Positions 42,215-53,131 are shown, counted from the first letter of the stretch. The stretch: DNA of 64,000 bases from Desulfallas thermosapovorans DSM 6562 (GCF_008124625.1 NZ_VNHM01000013.1:23278-87277); one strand, 5' to 3'. Numbers and translations are program-made. The notes: generated from the letters alone by a model not told the origin.

Positions 42215-43729
42215 ATGTCCAGCGATAAAACAAATCAGAATCGTGTATCACCATCTCAAACCGAGGATATCAATGAATTGATACGGGTACGGCTCGCCAA
42301 ACTGGCCGAGTTCAAGGAACAGGGTCTGGAGCCTTATGGTGGTAAATATGAGCGCAGCCATACCGCCCGGCAAATACTGGATGATTTCGAGGGTTTTGAA
42401 AACCGGCAGGTTTCCCTGGCGGGCCGGGTTATGGCCAAACGGGGTCATGGCAAGGCGGGTTTTGCCAATATCCAGGACAGTACGGGCCAAATTCAAATCT
42501 ATGCCCGGCTCAACGACGTTGGCGAGCAGGCGTATGATTTATTTACCAAACTGGATATCGGTGATATTGTAGGTGTAACCGGCAAGGTATTTAAAACCCG
42601 CATGGGTGAAATAACATTGGCGGTTCAAACCCTGCGTTTGTTAAGCAAATCTTTGCGCCCCCTGCCGGAAAAGTGGCACGGCCTGCGTGATGTGGAACTG
42701 CGCTACCGGCAGCGATACGTCGATTTAATAGTCAACCCCGAGGTCAGGGAGTCCTTTGTCAAACGCAGCAAGATTATCAAGGCTATCCGTGGTTATTTGG
42801 ACCGGCTGGGTTTTTTGGAAGTGGAAACGCCCATGATGCATGCCATTGCCGGTGGAGCGGCAGCCCGCCCGTTTATTACCCACCACAATACACTGGATAT
42901 GGATCTATTTTTGCGGATTGCTCCTGAGCTCTACCTGAAACGGCTGCTGGTAGGCGGGTTTGAACGGGTATATGAAATTAACCGCAATTTCCGTAATGAG
43001 GGCATCAGCACCAAGCACAACCCCGAATTTACCATGTTGGAGCTCTACCAGGCCTATGCCGATTACAACGACATGATGGATCTGGCTGAGGACCTGATTT
43101 GCACCGTGGCGGAACAGGTACTGGGTACCAATGTGGTGCGCTATGGCGATGTGGATATCAACCTGGCTAAACCCTGGGCCAGGGTGCCTATGCTGGAGGC
43201 GGTTAAGAAGTACAGTGGTGTGGATTTTGAATCGCTGCGCACAGGTGATGAGGCGTATGCCGCCGTGCAGCATCTGCCCGTTGCAGTGGAACGGGGTGAG
43301 TCCTGGGGTTCCATATTAAACAAAGTGTTTGAAGAAACAGTGGAGCCTAACTTAATCCAGCCCACCTTTATCTATGATTACCCCCTGGATATATCGCCTC
43401 TGGCCAAGAAAAAAGAGGACAGGCCCGACCTTACCTACCGGTTTGAGCTGTTTATTTATGGACGGGAAATGGCCAACGCCTTTTCCGAGCTTAATGATCC
43501 GCTGGACCAAAAGGAAAGATTCCTGAGCCAGCTCGAAAAAAGGCGGGCCGGTGACGATGAGGCGCATATGATGGATGAGGATTATATCAATGCGCTGGAA
43601 TACGGTATGCCGCCGGCGGGCGGGCTTGGTATCGGTATTGATCGTTTGGTGATGATCTTAACCAACGCGGCATCCATTAGAGATGTCATATTATTCCCGT
43701 TAATGAAGCCGCGGGAGAACCAGGGGTAG
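42215..43729 (+). CDS. lysS: Lysyl-tRNA synthetase (class II)
   Basis: A 504-residue enzyme with an N-terminal OB-fold anticodon domain (residues 60-150) and a class II core: motif 2 [15 protein letters not shown] near 265 and motif 3 GLGIGIDRL near 470. ATG 42215 follows GGAGGT. Confidence 0.97.
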   Translation: MSSDKTNQNRVSPSQTEDINELIRVRLAKLAEFKEQGLEPYGGKYERSHTARQILDDFEGFENRQVSLAGRVMAKRGHGKAGFANIQDSTGQIQIYARLNDVGEQAYDLFTKLDIGDIVGVTGKVFKTRMGEITLAVQTLRLLSKSLRPLPEKWHGLRDVELRYRQRYVDLIVNPEVRESFVKRSKIIKAIRGYLDRLGFLEVETPMMHAIAGGAAARPFITHHNTLDMDLFLRIAPELYLKRLLVGGFERVYEINRNFRNEGISTKHNPEFTMLELYQAYADYNDMMDLAEDLICTVAEQVLGTNVVRYGDVDINLAKPWARVPMLEAVKKYSGVDFESLRTGDEAYAAVQHLPVAVERGESWGSILNKVFEETVEPNLIQPTFIYDYPLDISPLAKKKEDRPDLTYRFELFIYGREMANAFSELNDPLDQKERFLSQLEKRRAGDDEAHMMDEDYINALEYGMPPAGGLGIGIDRLVMILTNAASIRDVILFPLMKPRENQG

Positions 43730-43754
43730 ACGTTAAATCGTTAAAATTTGTTTA

Positions 43755-43783
43755 TTGACACTTTTCGAGTGTTATGATAACAT
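43755..43783 (+). promoter_or_regulatory. Promoter of the tRNA-Ile-Ala-Asn cluster
   Basis: TTGACA and TAACAT with a 17-bp spacer, 67 bp before tRNA-Ile. Confidence 0.65.
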
Positions 43784-43849
43784 TAAAAACCGAGGCGGTA
43801 ACCAAAAACAGATTTTGCACGCCGGCAAAATCCTGTTAGCAACCAATTG

Positions 43850-43926
<77 letters not shown>

Positions 43927-44101
43927 ATTAAGTTGCCGTTATTGGTGTCAAGTCAACTGGTAATGCAGGCAGTCGACGGTGTTTCGGTTAATTAATAACG
44001 CTTGCCATATTACCGCAGATATGATAATATCTAATACCGGAGGGCGATATCAAGAAGCCCTGTACAGGTTCCAAGTTTAATATGGATTATGCTGCCCAAG
44101 C

Positions 44102-44177
44102 GGGGGTGTAGCTCAGTTGGGAGAGCACCTGCCTTGCAAGCAGGGGGTCACCGGTTCGAGTCCGGTCATCTCCACCA
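44102..44177 (+). tRNA. tRNA-Ala (TGC)
   Basis: A 76-nt cloverleaf with anticodon TGC, T-loop GTTCGAGTC and an encoded CCA. It is 175 bp after tRNA-Ile. Confidence 0.96.
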
Positions 44178-44182
44178 GCTAT

Positions 44183-44257
44183 TCCTCGATAGCTCAACGG
44201 TAGAGCATCCGGCTGTTAACCGGAGGGTTGCTGGTTCGAATCCAGCTCGGGGAGCCA
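44183..44257 (+). tRNA. tRNA-Asn (GTT)
   Basis: A 75-nt cloverleaf with anticodon GTT, T-loop GTTCGAATC and an encoded CCA, starting 5 bp after tRNA-Ala. Confidence 0.96.
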
Positions 44258-44306
44258 AAAAAGAGACATTGCAGAGTATATACTCTGCAATGTCTCTTTT
44301 TATTTT
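44258..44306 (+). terminator. Terminator of the first tRNA cluster
   Basis: An approximately 20-bp perfect stem (AAAGAGACATTGCAGAGTA and its complement) with a two-base apex, then TTTTTATTTTG. Confidence 0.92.
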
Positions 44307-44468
44307 GTTTTTGACGGGCGGGTACTTCACCGGGCCAGGTAGCAAGGCAACGGTATTTTATTTTAATTTATGAAAAATTAATTAAGGCTAAGATAAAAGG
44401 CGATATCTTAATGCTAATTAATTTTTTTCACCTTTAACGATTGTTGAAATATAATCAGCAAAACGTGT

Positions 44469-44493
44469 TATACTATAGTTAAAGTAAGTTAAA
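44469..44493 (+). promoter_or_regulatory. CtsR operator and -10 element upstream of ctsR
   Basis: TATACT (44469-44474) is followed at once by AGTTAAA-GTA-AGTTAAA (44477-44493), which has the heptad-3-heptad geometry of the CtsR box (consensus RGTCAAA twice), with T for C at the fourth base of each heptad. Confidence 0.75.
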
Positions 44494-44569
44494 GTCAAAA
44501 TCAACACCGGACCCGCAAAGAGCTACGCCGGGTAAAGCAACTTTCTGTTGTAGGGGGGCAGTTGGCATA

Positions 44570-45040
44570 ATGTCCAGTCTATCTAACATAATCGAGCAGT
44601 ACTTAAACAAACTGATTCAGCAGAGCGGCCAAAAAAAGGTGGAGATACAGCGCAATGAGTTGGCCGAAAAATTTGATTGCGCTCCCTCGCAAATTAATTA
44701 TGTTTTGGCCACCAGGTTCACCATTGAAAGGGGTTACGTGGTGGAAAGCCGCCGGGGTGGCGGGGGGTTTGTACGGATAGTGAAAGTGCCTTTAAATACC
44801 GGTGAGATGGATCTGCTCAGTGAAGTGATCAGCCTGGTGGGGGACCGTATCTCCGAACGCAGGGCCACTGCAATTTTAGCCCGGTTGCTGGAGGAGGAGC
44901 TGGTAACCCCGCGGGAGGTTGCTATTATTAAGGCCTGTCTGGGTCGTAATGTATTGCGTATCGGCCTGCCGGCCCGGGACCAGTTGCGAGCCAACATTCT
45001 TAAATCCATATTAATGGTTATATTTAAACACTCCAAATAA
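44570..45040 (+). CDS. ctsR: Transcriptional repressor CtsR
   Basis: A 156-residue CtsR with the winged helix (residues 20-75) including the glycine-rich wing RRGGGGFVRI, and the C-terminal dimerisation/arginine-kinase-target domain. It represses clp/mcs heat-shock genes, starting with its own operon. ATG 44570 is 19 bp after GTAGGGGGG. Confidence 0.96.
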   Translation: MSSLSNIIEQYLNKLIQQSGQKKVEIQRNELAEKFDCAPSQINYVLATRFTIERGYVVESRRGGGGFVRIVKVPLNTGEMDLLSEVISLVGDRISERRATAILARLLEEELVTPREVAIIKACLGRNVLRIGLPARDQLRANILKSILMVIFKHSK

Positions 45041-45059
45041 TATTCCAGGGGGAATAATC

Positions 45060-45593
45060 ATGCTTTGCGAAAAATGTCATGAAAGGCCTGCTACGGTGCA
45101 CTATACACAAATAGTAAACGGTCACCAAACCAAAATGCATTTGTGCGAAATCTGTGCCGGCCAGGGGCAGGCCGGAGGGTTTGGCTTTATGCCTCAAATC
45201 AACCTGCATAATATATTGGCCAGTTTTTTGAGCCAGGCACCGCCGGCCCATCCCTTTGCCGCTGCAGTCCAGCAGCAAACCAGCTGTCCCACGTGCGGCA
45301 CCACGGAAAACTCATTCGCCCAAAAGGGATTACTGGGTTGCGGTGACTGCTACAGGCATTTTGGGGATCGCCTGGAGCCCCTTATGCGCAGAGTTCACGG
45401 TTCCAGCAACCATGCGGGTAAGGTTCCCGAGCGAACCGGCGGGCAGGCCAAACTGGCGAGGAAGATTAAAGATATGAAAGAACAAATGCAGCAAGCCGTG
45501 GCCCGGGAGGAATTTGAAAGGGCAGCTCAATTGCGGGATGAGATCCGGCAGTTGGAGCAGCAGTTGGCCGGGGGGGACAATAATGGGTATTAA
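45060..45593 (+). CDS. mcsA: McsA, activator of the arginine kinase McsB
   Basis: A 177-residue protein with four CxxC pairs (C3/C6, C29/C32, C76/C79, C94/C97) forming two zinc sites, and a C-terminal UvrB/UvrC-like coiled segment (FERAAQLRDEI). It activates McsB and senses redox stress in Bacillus relatives. It overlaps mcsB by 11 bp. Confidence 0.94.
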   Translation: MLCEKCHERPATVHYTQIVNGHQTKMHLCEICAGQGQAGGFGFMPQINLHNILASFLSQAPPAHPFAAAVQQQTSCPTCGTTENSFAQKGLLGCGDCYRHFGDRLEPLMRRVHGSSNHAGKVPERTGGQAKLARKIKDMKEQMQQAVAREEFERAAQLRDEIRQLEQQLAGGDNNGY

Positions 45594-46650
45594 AGAGACG
45601 GTGAATAATGCCAGAAGCGGTTGGATGTTGGGCGGCGGCCCGGATGGGGATATATTGATCAGCAGCCGTATCAGGGTGGCCCGCAACCTGAAAGGATATG
45701 CCTTCCCCCATTTGCTGGATAACGAAAAGGCGGGGCAAGTTATCCACGCGGTGCAGTTGGCCATGGAAAACCAGGCTGTTAAGAGCCGGGCGGGTAATTT
45801 GGAGATGATCCGCATGTCTGAATTGACCCCTGTGGAGAGGCAAATACTAGTGGAAAAACACTTGATCAGCCCGAATCTTTTGGAGGGGCATGAAAAAAAA
45901 GCCGTAGCCCTGCGGGATGATGAAGTGATCAGTATCATGATTAATGAAGAGGATCACTTGCGGGTGCAGTGCTTGCTGCCCGGGCTGCAGTTGGAGAAGG
46001 CTTGGGAACTGGTAAACCAGGTGGATGACGGTCTGGAGCATACGCTGGATTACGCTTTTTCCGAAAAGTTCGGTTACCTTACCGCATGTCCCACCAACAC
46101 CGGCACGGGTATGCGGGCCTCGGTGATGATGCACCTGCCCGGCCTGGTGCTGGTGGATCAGGTGGGGGCGGTACTGACCACCGTCTCCAAGCTGGGGTTT
46201 ACGGTGCGGGGATTATATGGTGAAGGAACCGAGGCACTGGGTAATTTATTCCAACTCAGCAACCAGGTTACCATGGGGCATGCGGAAGAAGATATTATCA
46301 CCAGTTTAAACTCGGTTACCGGTCAGGTACTGGCCCAGGAGCGGGAAGCCCGCAAGGCGCTGTTGCAGCAGCGCAGGGATCAGTTGGAGGACAAAGTGGG
46401 CCGTTCCTATGGCATACTGAAACATGCCCATATGATCTCCTCCGAGGAGGCCATGCGCCGGTTATCCGATGTGCGGTTGGGGGTGGATTTGCAGCTGATT
46501 ACCGGTCCTGCGCCCGCGCAATTAACGGAATTGATGGTGATGACCCGCCCCGCGTATCTGGCCAAACAGCGGAACAGTGATTTAAATCCCCTGGAGCGGG
46601 ATATTTTAAGAGCTCAGACTATTCGTAACAAGCTTAACCAGGGAGGTTGA
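45583..46650 (+). CDS. mcsB: Protein arginine kinase McsB
   Basis: A 355-residue ATP:guanido phosphotransferase-fold kinase with SSRIRVARN near residue 27, the [14 protein letters not shown] loop near 170, and the C-terminal RxxQ-type ending. It marks proteins, including CtsR, with phosphoarginine for ClpC-ClpP. ATG 45583 lies inside the end of mcsA behind GGGGGG. Confidence 0.95.
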   Translation: MGIKETVNNARSGWMLGGGPDGDILISSRIRVARNLKGYAFPHLLDNEKAGQVIHAVQLAMENQAVKSRAGNLEMIRMSELTPVERQILVEKHLISPNLLEGHEKKAVALRDDEVISIMINEEDHLRVQCLLPGLQLEKAWELVNQVDDGLEHTLDYAFSEKFGYLTACPTNTGTGMRASVMMHLPGLVLVDQVGAVLTTVSKLGFTVRGLYGEGTEALGNLFQLSNQVTMGHAEEDIITSLNSVTGQVLAQEREARKALLQQRRDQLEDKVGRSYGILKHAHMISSEEAMRRLSDVRLGVDLQLITGPAPAQLTELMVMTRPAYLAKQRNSDLNPLERDILRAQTIRNKLNQGG

Positions 46651-46654
46651 GAAT

Positions 46655-49102
46655 ATGTTATTCGGTAGATTTACCCAGAGGGCACATAAAGTGCTGATGC
46701 TGGCCCAGGAAGAGGCCAAACGGTACGGGCACCCCTATGTGGGCACCGAGCATATATTATTAGGGCTGATCAGTGAAGGTGAAGGGGTAGCGGCCAAAGC
46801 CCTGGCCAGTTTGGGGGTGCAGGCCGGTAAAGTGCGGGCCATGGTGGAGCAGGCCGCCGGCAAGGGCGATGGAGTACCCCGGGAAGTGTCCCTGACCCCC
46901 AGGGTGAAAAGGGTGCTGGAACTTTCCGTCGATGAAGCCCGGCGTATGGGCATCAGCTACGTAGGTACCGAGCATTTGCTGCTGGGTTTGATACGGGAGG
47001 GAGAAGGCGTTGCTGCCCAGGTGCTGGGTGCCATGGGGGCCAGTCAAGAAAGGGTGCGCCAGGTGGTTATGGAACTGCTGGGCGGTGCCGGGGGCATGCC
47101 CCAGGGACAGCAGCCCCAGCCGGGTTGCGCCGGGGGAACCTGCGGCAACAAAACCATTACCCTGGAACAGTTCGGCCGTGATTTAACGGCCCTGGCCAAA
47201 GAAGATAAACTGGATCCCGTGGTGGGCCGGGATAAGGAAATTGAGCGGGTGGTGCAGATTTTAAGCCGCCGTACCAAAAACAATCCTGTGCTCATCGGTG
47301 ATCCGGGGGTGGGCAAAACAGCTATTGCCGAGGGCCTGGCCCAGCGTATTGTGGCCGGCAACGTACCCGAGACATTGAACCAAAAGCGCCTGGTTACCCT
47401 GGACCTGGCCTCGCTGGTGGCAGGGACCAAGTACCGGGGCGAGTTTGAGGAACGGCTGAAAAAAGTGGTGGAGGAAATAATCCAGGAAAAGAACATTATT
47501 ATATTTATTGATGAATTACACACTATCATCGGCGCCGGGGCGGCGGAAGGGGCCATAGATGCCGCCAATATATTAAAACCGGCCCTGGCCAGGGGAGAGT
47601 TGCAGTGCATTGGGGCCACCACCCTGGATGAATATCGCAAGCATATTGAGAAGGATTCGGCCCTGGAACGTCGTTTCCAACCCATTACGGTGGAGGAGCC
47701 CAGTGTGGAGGAAACGGTGCAAATTTTGGAAGGGCTGCGGGATAAATACGAGGCCCACCACCGGGTGCGTATCACCGACGAGGCTTTAAAGGCTGCGGCC
47801 CAGCTCAGTGACCGTTATATTACCGATCGATTCCTGCCGGACAAGGCCATTGATTTAATGGATGAGGCGGGTTCCCGGGTGCGGTTGCAGGCATTTACCG
47901 CGCCCCCCGATCTAAAGGAACTGGAGCAGCGTATTGAAGAGCTGCGCAAGGAAAAGGAAGCGGCCGTAAATAGCCAGGAATTTGAGAAAGCAGCCCAGTT
48001 GCGGGATGAGGAAAGCAAGCTCAGGCAGGAACTGGACGAAAAACGCAGCAGCTGGCAGCAGCAAAAGGGCGGTAAAAAGCTGGAGGTTACAGCTGAAGAT
48101 ATTGCCCAGGTGGTGGCCAGCTGGACCGGTATACCGGTGGATAAGCTGGCGGAGGAAGAGTCCCAGCGGTTGCTGCGTATGGAGGAAATATTGCACCGGC
48201 GGGTAATTGGCCAGGAGGAAGCGGTTACAGCCGTGTCCCGGGCCATTCGCCGGGCCCGGGCCGGGCTGAAGGATCCCAAGCGGCCCATCGGCTCCTTTAT
48301 CTTCCTGGGTCCCACCGGGGTGGGTAAAACCGAATTGGCCCGGGCGCTGGCCGAGGCCATGTTCGGCGATGAGGAGGCCATGGTGCGCATAGACATGAGC
48401 GAGTACATGGAAAAATTTGCAGTGAGCCGGCTGGTGGGTGCGCCCCCGGGCTATGTGGGATATGATGAAGGGGGCCAGTTGACCGAGGCGGTGCGCCGCA
48501 AGCCTTACTCCGTGGTGCTGCTGGATGAAATTGAAAAGGCCCACCCGGATGTGTTTAATATATTGCTGCAGGTGCTGGAGGATGGCCGGCTTACCGACGC
48601 CAAGGGGCGTACGGTGGATTTCCGTAATACCGTAATTATCATGACCTCCAACATAGGCATGAATTTAATCAAGCGGGAAACCACCCTGGGATTTAAAACC
48701 GAAGAGAGTGCCGGTACCGGCTATGAGAATATGAAGAAAAAGGTCATGGATGAGCTGCGCCGGGCGTTCAGGCCTGAATTTTTAAACCGTATTGATGACA
48801 TCATTGTCTTCCATGCCTTAAGCCAGGCTCATATTGCGGAAATTGTAAGCCTGATGGTGCAGGAAGTGGCCAAACGGCTGGCTGAGAACGAGATATCCAT
48901 TGAAGTTACCCCGGCAGCCGCCCAATACCTGGCCCGGGAGGGATTCGACGAGAATTACGGTGCCAGGCCGCTGCGCCGGGCCATCCAAAAGGAAATAGAA
49001 GACCGTTTGTCCGAGGAATTGCTGCAGGGCACCTTTAAACGGGGTGACCGGGTGCTGATAGACAAAGGGGATGAAAACGGTTTGAAGGTGACCAAAATTT
49101 AG
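46655..49102 (+). CDS. clpC: ATP-dependent Clp protease ATP-binding subunit ClpC
   Basis: An 815-residue AAA+ unfoldase. Two N-terminal Clp repeats (residues 1-145), first ATPase with Walker A GDPGVGKT at about 215-222, a UVR-containing middle coiled coil (about 415-460, [11 protein letters not shown]), second ATPase with GPTGVGKT near 552, and a C-terminal D2-small domain. The loop [14 protein letters not shown] is the pore loop. It works with ClpP, which is not in the window. Confidence 0.97.
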   Translation: MLFGRFTQRAHKVLMLAQEEAKRYGHPYVGTEHILLGLISEGEGVAAKALASLGVQAGKVRAMVEQAAGKGDGVPREVSLTPRVKRVLELSVDEARRMGISYVGTEHLLLGLIREGEGVAAQVLGAMGASQERVRQVVMELLGGAGGMPQGQQPQPGCAGGTCGNKTITLEQFGRDLTALAKEDKLDPVVGRDKEIERVVQILSRRTKNNPVLIGDPGVGKTAIAEGLAQRIVAGNVPETLNQKRLVTLDLASLVAGTKYRGEFEERLKKVVEEIIQEKNIIIFIDELHTIIGAGAAEGAIDAANILKPALARGELQCIGATTLDEYRKHIEKDSALERRFQPITVEEPSVEETVQILEGLRDKYEAHHRVRITDEALKAAAQLSDRYITDRFLPDKAIDLMDEAGSRVRLQAFTAPPDLKELEQRIEELRKEKEAAVNSQEFEKAAQLRDEESKLRQELDEKRSSWQQQKGGKKLEVTAEDIAQVVASWTGIPVDKLAEEESQRLLRMEEILHRRVIGQEEAVTAVSRAIRRARAGLKDPKRPIGSFIFLGPTGVGKTELARALAEAMFGDEEAMVRIDMSEYMEKFAVSRLVGAPPGYVGYDEGGQLTEAVRRKPYSVVLLDEIEKAHPDVFNILLQVLEDGRLTDAKGRTVDFRNTVIIMTSNIGMNLIKRETTLGFKTEESAGTGYENMKKKVMDELRRAFRPEFLNRIDDIIVFHALSQAHIAEIVSLMVQEVAKRLAENEISIEVTPAAAQYLAREGFDENYGARPLRRAIQKEIEDRLSEELLQGTFKRGDRVLIDKGDENGLKVTKI

Positions 49103-49282
49103 CTGATTCAAAAAAGGTCCGAAAATTGAATTAAAGGGGGTAAGGGGTAGGTGTTTGCTGCCCTTTACCCCCTGTGTTTGCAGGAGCAGGAATTAAGTAG
49201 GTTGAAGAACGGGACCAATGGTGGTTACAACAATAGCCGTATTATGGTATAATAACCAGATAACTTTAACGGGAGAATTGGT

Positions 49283-50632
49283 ATGACTGCTAAAAAAACC
49301 GGTTATTATTGCCAGAAATGCGGTCATTTTACTTCCCGCTGGATGGGCCGTTGTGCCGGTTGCGGGGAATGGAATACCTACGTTGAAGAGGTTGTTATAT
49401 CTTCGCCCAAGCGCGGGGTGATGGAGCGCCGGGAGGAACCCCGGCCCCTGGACATGGTTGAGCCGGTGGACGGCCAGCGCAGGTCCACGGGTATGGCCGA
49501 GCTAAACCGTGTGCTGGGTGGGGGTGTGGTGCCGGGGTCGCTGATTTTACTGGGGGGTGACCCGGGCATCGGTAAATCCACTTTGCTTTTGCAGGTAGCC
49601 GGTGCAGTGGCTTTTGCCGGACACCGGGTACTTTATGTGTCCGGGGAGGAGTCGCCTCAACAGATCAGGCTGCGGGCAGACCGGCTTGGGGTAAACAGTG
49701 CCGGGCTTTATGTCTACTCCCAAACCAACCTGGAGGCTGTGGAGGAACAGTTGGCCAAAGTTAATCCCGCACTGGTGGTGGTGGATTCCATTCAGACCAT
49801 GTATTTGTCCGGTATAACATCCGCTCCCGGCAGTGTGAGCCAGGTGCGGGAATGTACCGCCCGGCTGATGCGGATGGCCAAGGAACAATCGATTTCTGTT
49901 TTTGTTGTGGGGCATGTCACCAAGGAAGGTATGATCGCCGGTCCCCGGGTAATGGAGCATATGGTGGATGTGGTGTTATATTTCGAAGGGGAGCGCCATC
50001 AAACATTTAGAATACTGCGCGGGGTAAAGAACCGCTTCGGGTCCACCAATGAAATCGGAGTTTTTGAGATGTCCGGCACTGGCCTTTCGGAGGTGACCAA
50101 CCCATCATCATTTTTTTTAATGGATCATGGCAGCCGTGATGTAGCCGGAACAGTGGTGGTGCCGACCCTGGAGGGCACCCGGCCGCTACTGGTGGAAATT
50201 CAGGCCCTGGTATGTCCCACCTCCTTCGGGTTGCCCAGGCGTATGACCACCGGGGTGGATCATAACCGGGTAGCTTTAATCATGGCGGTGCTGGAAAAAC
50301 GTATGGGACTCATGCTGGGTAACTGCGATGCTTATGTAAACGTAGTGGGTGGTGTGCGCATTGATGAACCGGCGGCCGACCTGGGGATTGCCCTGGCCCT
50401 GGCTTCAAGTTTCCGGGAACGGGCCATTGACAGGCGCACGGTGGTCATGGGAGAACTGGGGTTAACCGGTGAAATAAGGCCGGTTACCGCTTTGGATAAA
50501 AGAATTCGCGAGGCTGCGCAATTGGGTTTCGGGTGCTGCATAGTGCCCCGGCAAAAGGGTCTGCCCGGACAAGGAACATTTCGCATACAGCAAGCGGCCA
50601 CGCTGGCCGAAGCATTTGACATGGTGTTTTGA
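49283..50632 (+). CDS. radA: DNA repair protein RadA
   Basis: A 449-residue protein: an N-terminal CxxC zinc finger (CQKCG, CAGCG), a RecA-like ATPase with GGDPGIGKST near residue 91, the RadA-specific KNRFG near 249, and a C-terminal Lon-like domain (GGVRIDEPAADLGIALALAS). It acts in branch migration during recombination. A terminator-like GGGGGTAA/TTACCCCC hairpin (49135-49173) lies between clpC and radA. Confidence 0.96.
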   Translation: MTAKKTGYYCQKCGHFTSRWMGRCAGCGEWNTYVEEVVISSPKRGVMERREEPRPLDMVEPVDGQRRSTGMAELNRVLGGGVVPGSLILLGGDPGIGKSTLLLQVAGAVAFAGHRVLYVSGEESPQQIRLRADRLGVNSAGLYVYSQTNLEAVEEQLAKVNPALVVVDSIQTMYLSGITSAPGSVSQVRECTARLMRMAKEQSISVFVVGHVTKEGMIAGPRVMEHMVDVVLYFEGERHQTFRILRGVKNRFGSTNEIGVFEMSGTGLSEVTNPSSFFLMDHGSRDVAGTVVVPTLEGTRPLLVEIQALVCPTSFGLPRRMTTGVDHNRVALIMAVLEKRMGLMLGNCDAYVNVVGGVRIDEPAADLGIALALASSFRERAIDRRTVVMGELGLTGEIRPVTALDKRIREAAQLGFGCCIVPRQKGLPGQGTFRIQQAATLAEAFDMVF

Positions 50633-50679
50633 TATTGGATAAAATTTTACCAATAGCGGTGCTATAAAGGGGGAGAAAA

Positions 50680-51741
50680 TTGGAAGATAAGTTACTCGAT
50701 GTGCTGCGGGTGGTCGCGCCGGGTACGCCGCTTCGGGAAGGCATGGAGAACATTTTGCGGGCCAAGACCGGGGGGCTTCTGGTGATCAGTGACAGGCCCG
50801 AGGTTATGGAGCTGGCGGAGGGTGGGTTTGCCATTAACGCCGATTTTACCCCGGCTAATCTTTATGAATTGGCTAAAATGGACGGGGCCATCATTATCAG
50901 CGAAGATGTGAAAAAGATAATTGCAGCCAATACTCAATTAATCCCCAATTTAAGCATCCCGTCCAGTGAGACGGGTATCCGGCACCGTACTGCGGAAAGG
51001 GTGGCCAAACAAACAGGCGCTCTGGTCATTTCCATCTCCCAGCGACGCAGTGTTATCACCATATACAAAGGTAATTTAAAGTATGCGCTCCGGGAATCGG
51101 GGGTTGTGATAAACAAAGCCAACCAGGCGTTGCAAACCCTGGAGAAATACCGCCACGTGTTGAAACGGGTGGTGGCTAATTTAAGTACGCTGGAGTTTGA
51201 AGAGGCCGTAACGCTGTATGATGTGGCCAAGGCCATTCAAAGGACGGAAATGGTCCTGCGGGTGGTTAAGGAGATAAAACGCTATATCAGCGAGCTGGGC
51301 ACCGAGGGTCGCCTGATCACTATGCAGTTGGAAGAGCTGGTAGCCAACGTGGAGGATGAAGGGCGATTAATTATTCAGGATTACGCCACTTTGGGTGGTG
51401 AAAAGCCGCCGGAAAGTGTTATGGCCATGATCGGTAGCTGGCCTTCCGAGGATTTGCTGGATCTTACTTTGATAGCCCGGGCTTTAGGCCATCCGGGCAG
51501 CGCCGGTGCATTGGATCAGCATGTGGTGCCCCGCGGTTACCGGATCCTGGAGAAAATTCCCCGCTTGCCTTTACAGGTGGTGGAAAACCTGGTGCGGGAA
51601 TTTGGCTCGCTGCGGAAGGTGCTGGGAGCCACCATTGAGGAATTGGACGCCGTGGAAGGTATCGGCGAAGTAAGGGCCCGCTCAATCAAGGAGGGGCTGC
51701 AACGTTACCGTGATCAGCTCACCCAGGAGCGTTATGTATGA
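50680..51741 (+). CDS. disA: Diadenylate cyclase / DNA-integrity scanning protein DisA
   Basis: A 353-residue enzyme that makes c-di-AMP and scans DNA. The DAC domain (1-140) shows the catalytic DGAII near 68 and RHRTAERV near 101. A helical linker follows, then a helix-hairpin-helix DNA-binding end (VEGIGEVRARSIKEGL near 325). The TTG start at 50680 follows AAAGGGGG. Confidence 0.96.
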   Translation: MEDKLLDVLRVVAPGTPLREGMENILRAKTGGLLVISDRPEVMELAEGGFAINADFTPANLYELAKMDGAIIISEDVKKIIAANTQLIPNLSIPSSETGIRHRTAERVAKQTGALVISISQRRSVITIYKGNLKYALRESGVVINKANQALQTLEKYRHVLKRVVANLSTLEFEEAVTLYDVAKAIQRTEMVLRVVKEIKRYISELGTEGRLITMQLEELVANVEDEGRLIIQDYATLGGEKPPESVMAMIGSWPSEDLLDLTLIARALGHPGSAGALDQHVVPRGYRILEKIPRLPLQVVENLVREFGSLRKVLGATIEELDAVEGIGEVRARSIKEGLQRYRDQLTQERYV

Positions 51742-51748
51742 CAAATTT

Positions 51749-51775
51749 AAAGGCGTGGCTATGATCCACGCCTTT
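51749..51775 (+). terminator. Terminator-like hairpin after disA
   Basis: A perfect 10-bp stem AAAGGCGTGG/CCACGCCTTT with a 7-base loop; only a weak T-rich tail follows. Confidence 0.6.
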
Positions 51776-51913
51776 GGTGGTTTAGGCAACAAAAGCTAAA
51801 ATAACATAGCAGGGAAAATTACTATTTGTGTAGAATATACTTTTTATTTGGAGTTACTTGTAATGCCTGCCGCACTGGGAAGAATCGTTTTAGCGGTGCT
51901 TGGTTAAGACGGG

Positions 51914-52312
51914 TTAGGCCAGGTTATACAGTCCCAGTGCCTTTAACTTTTTTTGCTCTTTGATTAAAACGTCATACATGTTCAGGTCAAGCAGATTGCA
52001 CAGGGCAGCCAGGTAGAAAAGATTGCGTCCCATTTCTAGTTCAACAATTTCCCGGCAGTTATCGCACAACTCGCCTTCCAGATGTGATTCCAATAACTTT
52101 TTTAATCCTTCCAAAGAAGTTTCGGGTGGAATTTTCTTTTTGGCCGCGTTTATTCTAATACACCCGCAGCCGGTTACTGATTTAATGATAGCCCGGTTCA
52201 TTCTGGCATTTGTTTCCTGGGACTTTGCCAGCAGGTCCAGGATGCTCCGGTTGCAAAGCAATATTTCAGAAACCGTATGTTGAAATTCGTCATAAATTAT
52301 ATCTTTGAGCAA
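51914..52312 (-). CDS. Conserved hypothetical protein between disA and carD
   Basis: A 132-residue helical protein with conserved-looking cysteines (GCGCI near 48, CDNC near 83) that could bind a metal, followed by EIVELEMGRNLFYLAALCNL. That stretch resembles MazG/dUTPase-like helices only loosely. I recall similar proteins at this locus in Peptococcaceae but cannot name a function. It is the only minus-strand gene within the disA-carD-ispDF run. Confidence 0.7.
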   Translation of the reverse strand: MLKDIIYDEFQHTVSEILLCNRSILDLLAKSQETNARMNRAIIKSVTGCGCIRINAAKKKIPPETSLEGLKKLLESHLEGELCDNCREIVELEMGRNLFYLAALCNLLDLNMYDVLIKEQKKLKALGLYNLA

Positions 52313-52402
52313 ACGGTTTCACTCCTTTTTGTTTTAAAGCTTGCAGTAATTATAACGGTGAGCGGCTTGTCCTGTCAAACCGTAGAGCAGTAAAAAATAT
52401 TA

Positions 52403-52431
52403 TTGACACAATGTTTGTGCTGTGCTAAAAT
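52403..52431 (+). promoter_or_regulatory. carD promoter P1 (distal)
   Basis: TTGACA and TAAAAT with a 17-bp spacer. Confidence 0.8.
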
Positions 52432-52442
52432 ATTAGATTTCC

Positions 52443-52471
52443 TTGACAATATCCTGTATTTGTGCTATTAT
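52443..52471 (+). promoter_or_regulatory. carD promoter P2 (proximal)
   Basis: TTGACA and TATTAT with a 17-bp spacer, exactly 40 bp downstream of P1. Confidence 0.8.
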
Positions 52472-52503
52472 ATTTTATGAATATGGTAAGGAGGTCCGGG
52501 AAT

Positions 52504-52980
52504 TTGTTTAAAATTGGAGATAAAGTAGTTTATCCAATGCACGGCGCCGGGATTATCGAAGCCATCGAGGAAAAGGAAGTTCTCGGGGAGACCAGGCAGT
52601 ACTATATCCTCAGGTTGCCGGTTGGTGATATGAAGGTAATGATACCTATTTCCAACTGTGAGGAAGTGGGGTTGCGCCAGGTTATTGATAATGATGGTGT
52701 GCAGCGGGTTTTTCGCATTTTGCGTGATCAATCCAGCAGCATGTCTGATAACTGGAATAGGCGCTATCGGGCCAACCTGGAAAAAATAAAGAGCGGTAAC
52801 ATCTATGAAGTCGCCGAAGTTGTTCGGAACCTGATAAAAAGGGATCAGGAAAAGGGGCTTTCTTCAGGTGAACGAAAGATGCTGGAAAACGCCCGGCAAA
52901 TTCTGATCAGTGAACTGGTACTGGCCACCGAGATGGGTGAGGATAAGACAAAGTCCATGATTGAAGGGGTTTTTGCATAA
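52504..52980 (+). CDS. carD: CarD family transcriptional regulator
   Basis: A 158-residue protein with the RNA-polymerase-interacting CarD/TRCF domain (residues 1-60, GDKVVYPMHGAGII) and a helical C-terminal domain. CarD homologues stabilise open promoter complexes. The TTG start at 52504 lies 8 bp after AAGGAGGT; an upstream ATG reading would include the promoter region and is rejected. Confidence 0.93.
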   Translation: MFKIGDKVVYPMHGAGIIEAIEEKEVLGETRQYYILRLPVGDMKVMIPISNCEEVGLRQVIDNDGVQRVFRILRDQSSSMSDNWNRRYRANLEKIKSGNIYEVAEVVRNLIKRDQEKGLSSGERKMLENARQILISELVLATEMGEDKTKSMIEGVFA

Positions 52981-52982
52981 TG

Positions 52983-53010
52983 CGCCAGAATATCTGGCGT
53001 ATTTTTATTT
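52983..53010 (+). terminator. Terminator of carD
   Basis: The arms CGCCAGA and TCTGGCG around ATA are followed by TATTTTTATTT. Confidence 0.85.
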
Positions 53011-53131
53011 ACCGTAAAAAACTCTTACCGGAAAAAATCACCAAAAAGGTTGAAACAAACTTTCAAATCATCCATAATAGAATATAATGCCGGTGTCAAT
53101 AATAATTAACAATGAGGGAGGTGATAACAGG

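Noticed and set aside
44089..44373. Long reading frame across tRNA-Ala and tRNA-Asn
   Set aside because: It translates two tRNA genes and their terminator; similar readings at 62845-63357 cover tRNAs as well.
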